Shown one piece after another: positions 43,491 through 56,865 of a stretch of 64,000 nucleotides of DNA. The position numbers were made by a program, and so were the translations under genes. Each line of letters begins with the position of its first letter. Position 1 is the stretch's first letter. The DNA is from Mesodorylaimus sp. YZB2_4 (taxonomy: Eukaryota; Nematoda; Enoplea; Dorylaimida; Dorylaimidae): positions 1 to 64,000 of the forward strand of contig JASANH010001140.1 in the NCBI GenBank assembly GCA_030248295.1, in the 5' to 3' direction. The notes under the pieces were generated by a model. It did no database searches and was not told the origin of the DNA. It saw only the letters and a list, made by a program, of their open reading frames with translations.

Positions 43491-44050
43491 GTACGTATGT
43501 GCTCCATTAAAACGATTTTTTTTGCTGATCTTGGTATTTTGGAAGTTCCACATGCAAAACAATCGAAGTATTTGCCAAGAACTTTTTTTTTGGCGAAGCC
43601 GAAACATAAGTGTATTCTCGATGATGACCGATTTTATGATATTGTTTTTTTTCGCGGCGATTAAAGTTAAAAAGAAGGTGGATCAGAGGCATTTGCATGT
43701 TTTAATTTCCATGTTTGCATTTGCATTTGCATGTTTGCATTTGCAATAAAAAATTTTTTTCATATGGACAATTAAAGCCTGTCAAAATGATAACTCAAGT
43801 GATTAACAGCCATAACCATCCCTTTCTGGGCAGCACAACAGGTGAGAATTCGAGTGGAGAAAAGACGAACATGACAATAATAAAATTTTGTTGATGGTCA
43901 AGTTTAGTGGAATTCCTCGAACAGCGCTTGCATCAATACTGAAATCGATTGGCGATTTTAGTATAAAGACAAGGTGGGAATATTTTACTTGCGCAGCGAG
44001 CCTACCTCGCCTAACTCACTAATCTCAATGAAATAAACAACAATAAGTGA

Positions 44051-44266
44051 TTAGAATACATTGACTAGATGTGGTGCTATCGATATTCGATAAAAATACG
44101 CTGGAGAAATATAATGTGGTTGACCCCAACGATTTTTCGGGCTCTGCGAAATATCGATCAATAAGGGCCAATAAGCATCACAATATTCGTGAAGATTTTG
44201 CAACTTCTTTTTACATTCGAACTTGATTAAACGATTAAACATCGAACTTCTCTCCGCATTTGACAA
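44051..44266 (-). pseudogene. Repeat R3 coding fragment, second copy
   Basis: The frame contains AERSSMFNRLIKFECKKKLQ, then LHEYCDAYWPLLIDIS. The first 35 residues match 41,684-41,785 in inverted orientation. No ATG is obvious at the start. It is too short to assign. Confidence 0.4.
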
Positions 44267-45222
44267 GCCGGCGCATTAAAGACAGCAAAATTTTTGTTCT
44301 TGGCGCTCGCTGGAATTTTTTTGTACCTGAACATACACTCGCTGCTACACAAGTCGCAAGGATTTCGCTATCTTAACCTGAATTTATAACGAACAGAACA
44401 AACTTTGTTAGGTTTTTGTTGTTATCAGCTAGCCAGTTGCTTCATTTAATTCACACGCGTCATGAATGACACATGCTTCAGATGCGATACTGGTTTCTGA
44501 GCGCTAGGACACTTTTAATTTCAACGAGACTAGCTTTCTGCGATAATCTAGCTTCCAGAAAAGTCCTTAAAATTCAGGACTTAAAAATTTAATAAACAAT
44601 TGTCCCAACCTAGATTGTCTCTTCAAGAGCTAGTAATCTGAGCCATGAGCTACAATCTCTAAGCACACTATCTTGTGTGGGCTTACTGGAAGTAAGATAT
44701 GTGCTGGCTGATCTTGCGCAATTATTGTCGCTAATCGATCTGAAAATGTTTTGAACAGATGCTTGAATAATAATGTCTTGGCTTTTTCCAGTAATAATCT
44801 TGCTGCACAAGCTTCGCCAGCATGCTTTTGGGATAGATCTAGTAACTAGCAAGATAATATTGACTCACAATCAACAACTAAACATTTGGTTTGATCATAG
44901 GTTCTGGCCTTCACAAAAAATTGTCCTCGCCTCTTTCCGTACAGGATTATCGAAAAAAGGCTGTATCACATGTAACTGGCTCTGTTTAACGGAATGTCCT
45001 GACTTCATCCTTCATAATATTTTTATTATGAGGAGGAGCAAAAATATATTTTGTTTCAGAAAAAATCATTAGCATTATTAGCATGATGATTAAAAATATT
45101 TTTTCTCCTAGAGAAGCTAATTAGCGCACATTCAAATTACTTGATAAGCTTAAAACAAATCAAAATATGCATGAACACGTAAGGGCTCACCTTGTTCAAA
45201 GTGGAGGCCGATTTTTGCTTAC

Positions 45223-45946
45223 AGATAACATTCAGATTAGCAAACAGCTCTTGCTTGCTAGCACTAACAGTACGCCATATGCCTGTGCGTGGCAAAAGAA
45301 GCGTTATAACATCTTTGTCACCACGCAGCTGTGGCCACCAGACTGTTGGTGTATATTTTTCAGCATTAGTGCCATCGTCCCATTTGACAATTTTTGGCTT
45401 TGTTTCATTCAAATTTTTTTTTGTCCTATCTGACAGTTGCTCATCTGGTAGTTGGGCCTGAAACATAAAAAAATTCAAAACCCGAAACTCCTTCTGTAAT
45501 TAAAAGTGACAGCAACACCAAAGTCATACCTCAATACCCAATACCACAAATCCGCCCACCTTCCGCAGGAATTTGTTTTCAGTTTCACTTTCAACTGAGG
45601 GGAGGGTTGCGAAAAACTCTGCGCAAACTTTTCTTGCTTCGTCAATCGAGAAGCGAGCGGATTCTGGTGAAAAAACTACAGTTTGTTGTTTGATATCTTG
45701 AACTTGGAAGTAGCAAACAGTGGCTGTGTACGACAAAATCTTCTCAACACGACTTGCCAGCTCCGGGTAATTATGTGCTCCTTCACCACTGCACCAGTTC
45801 AGGCAGTCGCTATTCGATAATATATTCAGAAAAACGAATATTGTTCTGATGGTCATCATCGCCTGTTTGTTTTTTCGACGCTCTCTCGACTGAAAAAGCT
45901 TCAAAGTCAGACTAAATGATGAAGTGACAAGGAAAAGGCAGTTCAT
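45223..45946 (-). CDS. Possible two-exon gene of unknown function
   Basis: Exon 1 (45,530-45,946) contains WCSGEGAHNYPELASRVEKI and KVCAEFFATLPSVESE and ends VGGFVVLGIE. An intron of 72 nt (45,458-45,529) has GTATGA and TATGTTTCAG ends. Exon 2 (45,223-45,457) contains AQLPDEQLSDRTKKN and VKWDDGTNAEKYTPTVWWPQ, ending at a donor-like GTAAGC (45,217-45,222), so more exons may follow to the left. Both exons stay open across the junction. The true start is uncertain because a pyrimidine-AG acceptor lies inside exon 1 near 45,893. I do not recognise the protein. It is the best candidate for a host gene or an unassigned element gene here. Confidence 0.4.
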
Positions 45947-48900
45947 TCTTTTTACTTTTCATGTGGCTGTGAAAAACTGATTTTTGTGGAAAAAACTATG
46001 ATAAGGTGGAAATTTCAACATTACTGGTGACCCGATAGTGAGGTTAGAGTGTGTGTGTGTAAAATTCAGAGCTGACCCAATGATAAAATCCCATAATAAA
46101 ATCAGCAATGAGTTTTCACACAAAATTGTCCACTGTTATAAACTCGAAACCTGAATCAGCAACACTTTTGTCCACTGAAGTGCGAGCATGCAATGATCAG
46201 CATTAAACTCCCACTTAACGCTGAGAAGTGTGAATTCAGTGAGTTAAAATGCTTTAGAAAAATGCTTCTACTTGCCGCGCAGCTTCTGTATGCGCTCCTA
46301 TGTTCTTTGTTCTGTCTATTAGAGTCTTAAAAAGGTTAAAAATTTTTCAGTAACGTTTCATCGTAAGTGGTAGTAAGACCCCTCAATGATGAGTTGATGA
46401 TGCCAGGGTGTGTCTGTATGCTCATACGACTACTTAACACTGTGTGAGTTAAAAAAAGAGACATTAACTGGCGACATCGATTGAGGCGGAGCTGGAAAAT
46501 CTGAACACTCTCAAGCTCTTTTCTATGAAGCTTCAGGCTATCCGAGATGGAAAAAATTTTTTTACACACTTTGAAAGGCAGCAAGAATTATGGATTTTCC
46601 TAAATTTATCTCTCGATAACAGTGATTATTCTGATGATTCAAAAGAATTTTGCTTCTGGCACAATATGTTATCTAGTTATTATGAAACTCATGCCTGTTT
46701 AATTGTTGTTTTTTGTCTTATTCCCTGTTAATCGCTCTCATAATGTTGCTTTTCCCTGGACAGGACCTAAGGTCTGTGGATGGCGCAGGATATAATGCGA
46801 AGTGGCGCAATCGCTAATGATCGTTGGCCGCATCGACTTATAAGTCTGTGTAGTGATCTAATAAAGTTTTTTCATTCTCAGCGAGTAATAAGAATCCGAG
46901 GAGTGGGGAACGAAGTAATTCCTTAGAAATTTTTTACCGATGTTACAAACTCTAAGTGTGTAGCCCCCCATTGCCTCGAGCGCATGTTCATGTCTCAAAT
47001 CTAACTACCCAATAGCAAGCGCTTTTTATGCAGCCAGCGCAGCCATACTGATTTATTGTTGTGAAGTTTCAAACTTCCAGATACCATTTCGACAGCTCAT
47101 TTTGAGGTGGCCATCCACTGTCCATTACTATCAAGTATTCACATGGGGCTGGCTCTGGTAGGATATTGTATGGGTTGCGCTCTTTGATGTCGATTTAATA
47201 CATCGTTGCAACGAGGCTATATGTTTATGCATACTTCGAAAGCGCCCAATCACAATTTACCCAGGTGGTCTAATGAGTTCAATCTTGAGTATTAAGACTG
47301 CTAGAATCTGAACTCCCTTTCGACGTTCCTACAGTCCAGAATAATAATTAGTTTTGCAAAGGCATGAGCAGTCCCACGTCTGTCGGCAACGACATCGAGT
47401 CTACGCCGGGCACTGATACTGGCTTTCGAGCATGGACATTTTGACACAAATATTGTTAATAAAGCAGCATCTGCTACAGTTTCCTCACTGGGAGCCTGAT
47501 AATTATCGAGCGGTTGGTTGAATTGCAGCAAGAATTGGTGAGTTAGTTTTCTGCTTAGGCTTACGCGCAAGCTTAGGCTGTGGCCTGGCTAAAAATGACC
47601 TATCATGTAACTAATAAAGCGCTTCTGATGCCAGTTATTCAATCTCTTAACAAACGAAATGTTGTCTCAGAAACCGCACACCAGACACTCCGACCTATCT
47701 AAAAAAAAGGAGTACATTTCAGACATTGGAGAGCGTGAGCGAGGCTCGAATTTTTTGGCGCGCTTCTCGGGGAGTGTCGATGCCAATAAAAAGGGTGCCG
47801 AAATGTAGTTTCTTTCACACTGATTCTCATGTTTTTTGTTTTCTCAATAATTCACAATTAGGGAGAGAATTGTTACGGGCTTATAAAATTTCATTTAGAG
47901 CTGAATCTACAAGGTTGTCTGATACGTTCGCAATACTTGCCCCATAGACTTGAACGCTGAAGCATTTCATTGAACGAATGTTCCCGCTCATGGTTTGTGT
48001 TGCCTACTGGGCTGAAAACCCTTTTAAAAGTTTTTTTTGCAGACTTTGGCAAAAATTTCTCATCGCAGTGTTAAGACCTATTCAGCCAGTGATCGGCCAG
48101 TTTCACTATGAAAAAAAAAGGGTTCATGATTCACAGGCGTATGCCGGCTCATGCCATTCTCACTCATCTAACTGACATTCCCACAACAAGCGTGCTCAAT
48201 TCAAGGTTTCGCTGTGCTTCTTTCAATTCTCAATTGTCGTCCCAAAAAATTTTTAAACTATTTTCTGTCCTTTGTATCGTGCGTTCTGCAAATCGTAGTT
48301 GTCCAATTGAGATTCTTAAGATTGCTGTAAAAAAAAAGTAGGGGAGCTGTTGGAAAAAAGACAATTCTGCGTGTGTGCAGCAATAAGAATTGCTCCAATC
48401 AGACATACAAAGCATTTCACAGCCTTTCAGACTAGGGTTAAAAGCCTATCAACATCAGGTGGATTTTCATAATATCTGTGTCCCCATTAAAAATGTACGG
48501 CAAAAAAACTGTAATCAGCAATCGCAGTTTTTATCGCTCAAACAAATTATTCAAAACAAAAATTTTGCTAATGAATCCCTTAATTGGCACAATTTAACTT
48601 TATCAAGCGAAAAGCACAGTCATTATTAGCAACGTCTTAGCCCTAAGTCCGCAGCAAAAATCGTTGGGGAAAAAATGATAATGTAATTAAGCAAGGGTTA
48701 ATGGACTTCCAAAAAATTGATGATTTATCAAGTTTTGTAAATGGTTTTTTTGAGTTTTCGAGCGAACATCCTAATTTTTAAAGTTTACCCAGCATTATGG
48801 TGATATCTTATCTGCAGCCCCCACTTGCTTGACGCCTAACAAAATGCATTGACCTCAATTAGAAAAACAACCTTGATTCTTTGCCTTGAATAAAGCTTCT

Positions 48901-51720
48901 TCGATTGCATTGACTGCGGATAATTGAAAACCACCTTTACTCGTTTTAGGATTGAGAAAAGGCCTTCTATCCTTCAGTTCCGACAGCCCACCCAACGTCG
49001 ATCCATCCTCATACGGTTAAAGAAGGACCAAAAAAGAAATGATGTCGTGGTATTGTACACCATAAATTGTTGCAGGAAAAAAGGCCGGGGCTTTTGTAAA
49101 GTTTTATCGACCTATACTCGTAGCATCAGGGATCAAGCCAGCGGATTCAAATCGTATTCTGATAAAAACATAAGACATTAGTCAGGCCCCGAGCTACAGC
49201 CTTGGATTAGAAATTGCTCAATAGTCCGAGTCTACTGATAACGGTTCAAGATATCCATTACAGTCCGAGTCAGCTGATACCGATTTGGAAAATTCATCAC
49301 TCTCAATGTCGTGAGATTGCGAGGAGAGATTCATTCCATGCCACTCTTGCTTTAGCATCTACTTTATATTCAAAACAACAAGTGGCTTACTTTTTAGGTC
49401 GTCATCTGTTCAACTGTTGTCATAACGGAGACTTGTTGCAGCTAACTTTCACTGCTCGATCTTCATGCTAGCAAGCAAGCATGCTTCCCTTGAGGGCGTC
49501 GATAAGGGAGCTACAATGATAACCGCCTTTTTCTTTCCTCTCTAGAGAAAATCATATTATTTTTCGACTCAATAATCTTTCTTATGTCTTCTCGCGGAGC
49601 AAACTGACTCCCACATGCTTATTCAAGCACACTTCCTGCTTTCAATTAGAAAAATATATGTTTACAATTGCCACCGACTGAACACTGGCAAGTTGCCCAA
49701 TTTTTGTATGTTCTAAGTGATGGTGATCACAGTTTGGTGCAATCCGGTAATTAGCGTGGGGAAAATGTTGAACGGTCTGAATGCTGCAACGGACATAGCT
49801 GGCGGGCTTCTACGTGGATCCCTAATGAACGTTTGAAAAGAATGGGATTTGTCATTCTGATCTGAGCGGTCGTTCTGTGCAGTTTTGCTACACATAATAT
49901 CATACTAGTCGCTTTTGGCCTTACCACGTTTACTGAAGTCATACAGGTGAACTCGAGGTAAAATAACCTAACTCGACCCAAATAGAATCCTGGATTATCT
50001 TGCTTCTGGTTGTCATTATTCAGTTCTTATTCACTTACGTGGATTGGAGCAGAGTTAGTCAATATTACACAATTGCGTATGAATGCAAGATCATACTAGT
50101 TGTCGTCGATTTCAAAGCATTTAGCGCGGTAACTAGCGAAAGCTCAAACGGAGGGCTTTTTAGGATATGGTAGAACGCAATTGAAGTGGACATCTCAATC
50201 TACGATGTGGACACTACCAATAAAAAAAGCATAAAACAATGCGGGAAACTACGCAGTTTTCTCAGGTATAATGGGCAATACAAAACCGGCATTTCCAAGC
50301 AACGTCACAACTTCTAGGATCGTTGTAGATACTGGGATTTCAAAAACATCATCTTGATAAATATCTTGCAGCATTTCTTTTTATAGTAGTTCTGTTCCCT
50401 GCTTCAGTGATGAGCAACAATAGGGTGCTCCAAAGTGCTGCAAAGCTTCTGCCCCAGTGCAGCACTATAAAAACTCTGTGCCCTATGGCTAAGGCTTTGG
50501 CTCGGGGTGAATTTAGTGAGGCATCTCTCAGTGCATTGACAAAGATGGCTCGTTAGCCAGCTTTAAATCGAGCCGCATCATCAACCATATGGTCGTGCCA
50601 TTATAACACTTTTGTAGCATCCCAGTGTATTTAAGATGCAGTAGGCTACTTTGTTAAAGCAGTACAGAACACGCGCAGCCCCCAATAGCTACGCCGTTCC
50701 TGCGATTTATTCGGATTGATAAGATCACCTCCCACACGGTTTGCTTATACTGTATAGTGTGTGTGCACTTGCGACATGCAGCTCCTGTTTCACATTCAAA
50801 CTACTATTTAGTGAGCCTTATCACAAAAATCAACGTATGCCTTTTTTTGTGGAACGATCACGCACGAACGAGAAAAATATAAGAGGGGAGAAACGGCCTG
50901 CAACAAATCATAATTTCTTGGTTTCACCAAAAACTGAGTCACATTTCAAGCAGTCTGCGATAATTTTATTGAAAGGAACGAGAGCGTAATGCAGTTTTCG
51001 GATCGCGAAATTGCATATGAGCTGAAGATCATCGGTCAAACTTTGTGTGAATCTAGAACCTATAGCACTGGAAATTATCGAAATTTTTTCATTTGAGTTT
51101 GACATAAACATCGAAACATTAAAATGGAGTAGAGGCTTTGAAAAATTGAAAGAGTCAAAATTTGACATTGAAACATTGGAACATCAGAGTGAAGTTGGGC
51201 ATTCATCTTAACACAATGGATGAAAAAGCCTTAGCAGTTATTAACAGTATTGAGTCTCATGAACTTACTCGTTCAGGCTTCCAGCTTGTCGACTCTGCAA
51301 AAATATTTTCAGAATCTTCTGTTATCGTAGGTTGCCCACTCACTGACAGATAGCAGCTATGCTGCAACTAAATCACCTACGGAGAAACATTCTGTTGATA
51401 GTTTATATATCGTTACAATGCAACAACCTATGCCACGTATGGCTGCATTTTTGTCCTTGCATTCCATGCACATTTTTTTAACGTATTGCTATGGTCGAAT
51501 TCGGTTACAACACCGGCAAAATTTAAATTCAGAGGCCGCGAGATAGTCTCAGCAATTACTATCGGTGCTGCATGATTGATCATCTCGCCTCACTTATCAG
51601 GCGTTTTAAAGCTTAACTCAGTAAAAAAAGACTAGAATTCATTGAAAGCATGTTAGGTCATAGCAAGGAATGTCATTTAAGTCAAAGTTTTGCATGTGAT
51701 TAAAACCCTGCAATCCGACT
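45947..51720. other. No supported gene
   Basis: About 5.8 kb of AT-rich sequence with scattered short frames on both strands. Minor features are a GTGTGTGTGT run near 46,051 and an imperfect repeat CAGTCCGAGTC..CTGATA near 49,223 and 49,260. I see no conserved motif, intron chain or element end. Confidence 0.4.
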
Positions 51721-51724
51721 AGAA

Positions 51725-53050
51725 TGCATCTGGGTTACTTATGTCATCAGACATCAGGAAAGCATTTGACACACTATCTTGGGACTGTATGGTTAGTTCA
51801 TTCTTGCACTCGATTTTTTGTCAACTGCGTTGAAGGCGCATCCAGAGGTTCATGGGATCACCATTAGCGGCCATCACTACATCCGTGGAGTAGCCACTCC
51901 ACTGATGACACAGACCTGTTTCTACAAGACACCCAATCAGCCAATGCTGCCCTAAGTGTATTAGATAAGTTCAGCGAGGTGTCAGGACTCAAGCTCCATA
52001 GAGGAAAGACGAAATGTCTAGGGTTGGGAACCCAAGGTCAGGATATCGAGCCACCAAATAGAATTGAAATGACCGATAAGATAAAAATCCTAGGCAGAAC
52101 ATACTCACGCGATTATAGAAGATGTTAAAAGCAAATTTTGAAGATAAACTGTCTGTCCCATCGAAGGAAACAGACGATTGGAACAAACGTCACTTAACCC
52201 TGTTCGGGAAAATACTGATATGGAACCAGCTGCTGGGCTCTCATGTAACCTACTCCTTAATGAATTTACCAGTGCCCGATTTAGTCTTGGAAAAGCTGAC
52301 AAAGCTCTTTCGAAACACCATCTGGGGCCTGAAAGTCAGACACAATATACAAATGCAACCGATTCGCGCTAGAGGTGCTAAATCCCCAGATATCCAAACT
52401 ACAATGGTCAGCCTCCGACTGTCATGGATGAGACGGCTAATACGAGATCCCGATGCAGCATAGACAAAAATCGGGTTTCAGGAAGTATCCAAGGTGGGCG
52501 GTATCCGATCTCTACTTCAGTGCAGCTTTGACACTAAAAGACTGGGTATCAGCCTATCGCCTTTTCATGAGAGCATCCTGAACGTATACTGCTGGACGCG
52601 CCACTCGCCTATAAAAGAGTTAATCTCACCGGAAGCCTTGTCTGCTCAACTTGTGTGTAACAATCAATACATCCTGATCCTGACTAACTGAGTTAAGTCT
52701 ACCAAACTAAAGCAGGATATTTCAGTTTAAAAACTTGCATCGAATCTTGGCGGCACTGTCCAATCTGCATAAATATGGACTCCGGGAGAGCAGTGAGTGT
52801 TACGCATGGGGGTCCGATGCTCATAAAATCGAGCAAATGTTAATAACGTGCCCGCGTTCGATGATTGTTTGGTCAGACATCATGTCTCAATTCGAACGCC
52901 AAGAAGACGTGTCTGTGGTATGGACACTAAAGCACCTTTTGAAGCACCCTTCAAAGCACCATTCGGGCTATAAAAAGCTGGTTTCAGCATGTTCCTCAGG
53001 GAATTGCTCCTTGATTAGTGGCACGTTTCTCAAGCCCGTGGTGGATTAGA
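51725..53050 (+). pseudogene. L1/Tx1-like LINE fragment: end of RT and C-terminus
   Basis: Pieces in several frames give DIRKAFDTLSWDCM, then DDTDLFLQDTQSANAALSVL (active-site region), FSEVSGLKLHRGKTKCLGLG, WNKRHLTLFGKILIWNQLLG, NLPVPDLVLEKLTKLFRNTI, SLRLSWMRRLIRDP and, near 52,850, a Cys pattern with MLITCP...VW. Order and spacing match the palm-to-C-terminus part of L1/Tx1-like RTs. The 5' part is missing. At least four frame changes. An AT-rich TATATATC/AAAAAAA tail occurs near 53,155. Confidence 0.75.
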
Positions 53051-54879
53051 AAAATTCAGAGCCATATGGAAATCTTACATGTGATAATTTACACTCCTTA
53101 TTTAGATATGTGATACGATGCCGGTGTACTCTGTTATAACCTTTTTCCCTTATATACATATATATCAAAAAAAGCGAGGTGCTGGCAAAGACTGTCTTTT
53201 AAGTCAGGATGCCTGAGAAAAATAAGATAGACAAAATAGTATATATATCGTAACTCTGCTGTTGCTCGTGAGTAATCTCATGGATTCTGTAAGCACCATA
53301 ATGGCATCAGTGAAACTATCATTTTTTGTACTTTAAGGTCTGTGAAAACAGTTAAAAGAGAATAAAAACAACTTGGAATAGCTTATTTAAGTTAGGGTGT
53401 GGCGAAGATAAATTTTTAACTCGAAAAATCTTTCCTAAATTCGGGCGTTTAAGGTTTTTGTTGATGGGTGATTTGCGAGAAAGATTCTAGATTATTAAAA
53501 ACCGGGGCAAAATCCTGCATGACATGACTTTGCGGATAAACCAAGAGCCAATAAACACGCAAATATTTTTTTTCGCGAACATAACCCAGCTTGCTTACAA
53601 TAAGAGATATCAAATGGTCAAAAAATGGCAAAAAATTCATTGTTAGTGTGCGACATAGGCTTTCTTATGTTAAACCTATTCCTGAGATCGGATGACAAAT
53701 GCGCTTGAGACCCGTAGAAACGCAAATTTGAAATTTAAGAACTAAATATCCCATTTTTCCAGTGGATTGGAAGGATTTTTAGAACATAGCTTCTGATAAG
53801 ATAAAGATAAAGATGAAGATAAATTGAAGATAAATTAAGTGAAAATTAATTAAGATTACTTGAGATGAAGTTCCATAACAATCTGATTCGACTTCGTGCA
53901 AAAATTTTCAAAAACAAATTTGAGTCAGAAATTTATATGTCAGCCTATCGACCACGAATAAGCTCGGGTCAGCCGTTGTTCAAATGCGCCTTATTTTGCT
54001 CAAATTCCACCCTTGGCGTTCAGAGTGGCGAGGAAGTTAAAAAAGCTGTTTCACAACCACGCGCATGAAAAACAAATTTTTAAACAGTCTGCGGCTGTCT
54101 CACCTGGAACCAGCCACTGTCCAGAAAAACCTTAATTGGGAGTATCACCTACACGGTACAACGATTTGAGACTGGTGTATCGGAGCAGGTCTGGCCTTAT
54201 CTTGAAAACCCCGCTGCAAACGAAGCCAAATGTTAGAAAAAAGTGGAACAATGCAATCGACTAATATCCTGCGATCACATTTGCAAAATCAGTATCAAAC
54301 CCTTCCGCCCCCCAGCCCCTCAAAACTGGCACCATCGTAAGATCGACATTGGATCTATGGGCGAAAAACTAACTCGTTGGCGTTGGGGCTCTAGATTATG
54401 ATTGTAAGGAAATATGTCCTAAAATGCAAATTTAATGTTAGTGATTGATTTTAAACTTCAGTTGAATGCGTTGTTTTAGGTTTTTCCCTGTAAAATCCTC
54501 CCAGGGCTTCCTTGAATCTCCCGAAACAGTGAGAGCCTCTCTTTATCAGCGATGTAGTAATCTGAGGGGCCACCTATAAATCTCTTTAACAAAAAATTTT
54601 TTTCCGATTTTTTCCTCCTTGACTGCATTTTGATCTCTGTTCGCTAACCTTTTCTAAAAAAAATTGACCTTTCCAGCCATACCACCCTTCTGAATTATGT
54701 TTTTGTAAATTTGTCATATTATGTTTTATCGATGCTTGACATTGTGCTTTCATTTCGAAACTATCTCCCAGCTCCATGGAGCAATTTTCTTCCTAGCATT
54801 TTTGTTGTGAGCCCCTAGGACCTATGCTGGAAACTTTTTCTAGATTTTTTTCTAAAAATTTCGAGGTTACGACTTTGTT
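53051..54879. other. No supported gene; GATAAA-rich run
   Basis: AT-rich sequence with no motif-bearing frame. A (GATAAA/GAAGATAAATT) run lies at about 53,793-53,845. Confidence 0.4.
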
Positions 54880-55972
54880 GACCTAGTTTTTTAGAAGCTT
54901 GCAATTATGATGGCTAGCGAGCGGTCCTAATATCAGGTGACTATGAATAGATTGGGCTTCCAGAGCCGATCCTGATCATGATATTGCGGCATCGGGTTTT
55001 TGCTAATACTCATGATATGCACAAGTTTGCTGGGTAGGGCGAGTAACCCACCTTCATCAGCTAGGCCTCCGCCTCAAACTTTTTTTCACATTGTATGTCG
55101 TTCTGAATAGAAATAAGGTCTGATTAACCCGACATTGCGTTATTGCTTATTACTAGTTAAAAAAACCTCGCTAACTGGTTTTTTGAAACAGTTTTTCAAT
55201 TCTTTACCCCTTGGGTGGGGGCTCATAAATTAAAAGTTGCGTTATGGCGCCGAAAGCCATATGTCAAAAAACAGCGAAAAGCTCCTAGGCTGCCGCCGCT
55301 TTAAAGAATGGATTTCAGGCCTTCCAGTCAGGCTTTCGGGCGAGTGTATCAAGGCTATTCGAAGTCAAACTTTGTCGCGCAATTTTCCATTGACAATCAC
55401 TTTTTATGACAAGCACGGTAAAAGGCCATAATCACAAATGGATGAATCATCGCCCATTAGAATGGACCCAGTTTGTCGTGTATGACTAGGTGTGCACGGG
55501 TAATATGTTCTGGATCGTGGGCCAGGCCCTGTGTTGTAGCCTGTTTTGCATTGTGTCATTTTATTCCATATCATTGAGCCAGACCAGTTCCCGGTGTGCA
55601 TATTTGTTCTGATAGACTAGTTCTCACCAGTCACGTGTATTAGGAAACGTATAATTAGGCGCCTGTTCATGTATTAGTTAGCCTGTGAGAGTGTTAATTT
55701 CACGCCTCGTCATCGAGTTAAGAAGCCTCGTAGTTTCGTTATTCATAATCGATCGTTTGGTCAATGGCCCGTCTTCCTGGCGCTCCGCGCAACAATCGAT
55801 TCTCGCCCTATCGCCCATGGACTTTGGGTAAGCATCATTGAGTGTGGTGCGGTTAGGTTTGTAGGTCACAACCCAGCCAACTTTATCACATTTTGGGGGG
55901 CCGCTCAGGTCTTACCCAGGGTAGTATACTCAGCTTCTAACCATTAAGTGCGAGTCCCAGGAGACCACTCAG

Positions 55973-56110
55973 TTACGATCGCAGGTGATCGATTATTGCA
56001 ATCGCAGGTGGTTGCCGATACTCGCAGGGGGTTATTAATTATTGCAATCGCAGGTGGTTGCCGATAATCGCAGGAGGTTATCTTTTGATCGCAAATGATC
56101 AATATCGCAA
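55973..56110. repeat. 46-bp tandem repeat rich in CGCAGGTGATCG-like words
   Basis: ATTGCAATCGCAGGTGGTTG followed by CCGATA occurs at 55,995 and 56,041 (period 46), with further degenerate AATCGCAGG words to 56,210. It lies in the leader before the gag-like frame. Confidence 0.75.
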
Positions 56111-56249
56111 TCGCAAGAAATAGCTGGTCAGTGTAAATCATAGCTGAGCGTATCCTTAATTTTTTTTCTCTCGCGTTCAGTCGTTCGCAATCGCAGGAGA
56201 TTGCAAGTCATAAATAAATGGAGGTGTTAGTATTATCTAATTCTTGACC

Positions 56250-56555
56250 ATGGCACAAGCAGCAATTGAAGCAATGATAGCTGTAATGGCTACCATGCAC
56301 CAGCCGTTCTATCGTATTTAGGAGAACAGTCCATTGACTGGAGAACTCACGCAGGACATCACGAAATGGTTTGATTAGTTTGAGTACCTTGCCAGTTTGG
56401 TAGCTGGTATCACTGATGCAAATCGGCTAAATGAGCTCGAAAAGTCATTAAAAGACAGGGCATTGGACGTGTTCACAAACGCAGCCGCAGCGCGCGTGGT
56501 CACGTATGCACAAGTCGAGGAATTCTTGCAAACTAACTTGGTTTTTCCGCACTGA
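56250..56555 (+). pseudogene. gypsy gag-like N-terminal fragment with two stops
   Basis: The frame MAQAAIEAMIAVMATMHQPF is followed by a TAG at 56,319-56,321, then a second TAG after DITKWFD, then NRLNELEKSLKDRALDVFTN, and a TGA at 56,553-56,555. A short helix with W-F-D, then helices rich in Leu/Ala, fits the start of a retrotransposon gag capsid, but it is too short for certainty. It may be the gag of the gypsy copy downstream. Confidence 0.4.
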
Positions 56556-56652
56556 ATTGCAATATGGCGTCATCGCTCGCTCGCTCGCTTGACAAGCTCA
56601 TCGTATAATCATGCCAAATGTCATGTCGAGATCTTCCCAGTTTCTCAGCAAG

Positions 56653-56865
56653 CTATTTAGAATGAGCTTGCCGAGAATTTGAAGAATTATAAATACTGGC
56701 AATGCAGTCCCAATGCGAAAAGGCTATTCGAAGAGAGCAGTCGGACTCCATTAAAAACAATTTCTCCAACATCAATTCACCTGCCGCATTTTGGTTGTCA
56801 GCATTCAAGCGGTTTTCCCCTGGGAATCGCAAAATTCCCGCATTGGTCACCAGTGCCTTCTTCAC
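56653..56865 (-). pseudogene. Conserved unknown protein fragment of the dispersed repeat (inverted copy)
   Basis: The frame contains KKALVTNAGILRFPGENRLN, then NAAGELMLEKLFLMESDCSL and RIAFSHWDCI, the same peptide as in the other two copies (39,990-40,140 and 58,290-58,490). This is the longest uninterrupted version and reaches a stop after HSK. Confidence 0.5.

Larger units (their letters stand above)
40691..45222. other. No supported gene; small dispersed repeats
   Basis: About 4.5 kb of AT-rich sequence. A segment at about 40,780-40,960 recurs at 43,310-43,490. A 100-bp piece at 41,684-41,785 recurs inverted at 44,175-44,270. A TTTGCATG-type low-complexity run lies at 43,690-43,745. Remaining frames are short and on both strands. 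Confidence 0.45.

Noticed and set aside
55973-56110. CRISPR-like array
   Set aside because: Only two clear 46-bp units with no spacer structure, inside a retroelement leader in an animal genome.
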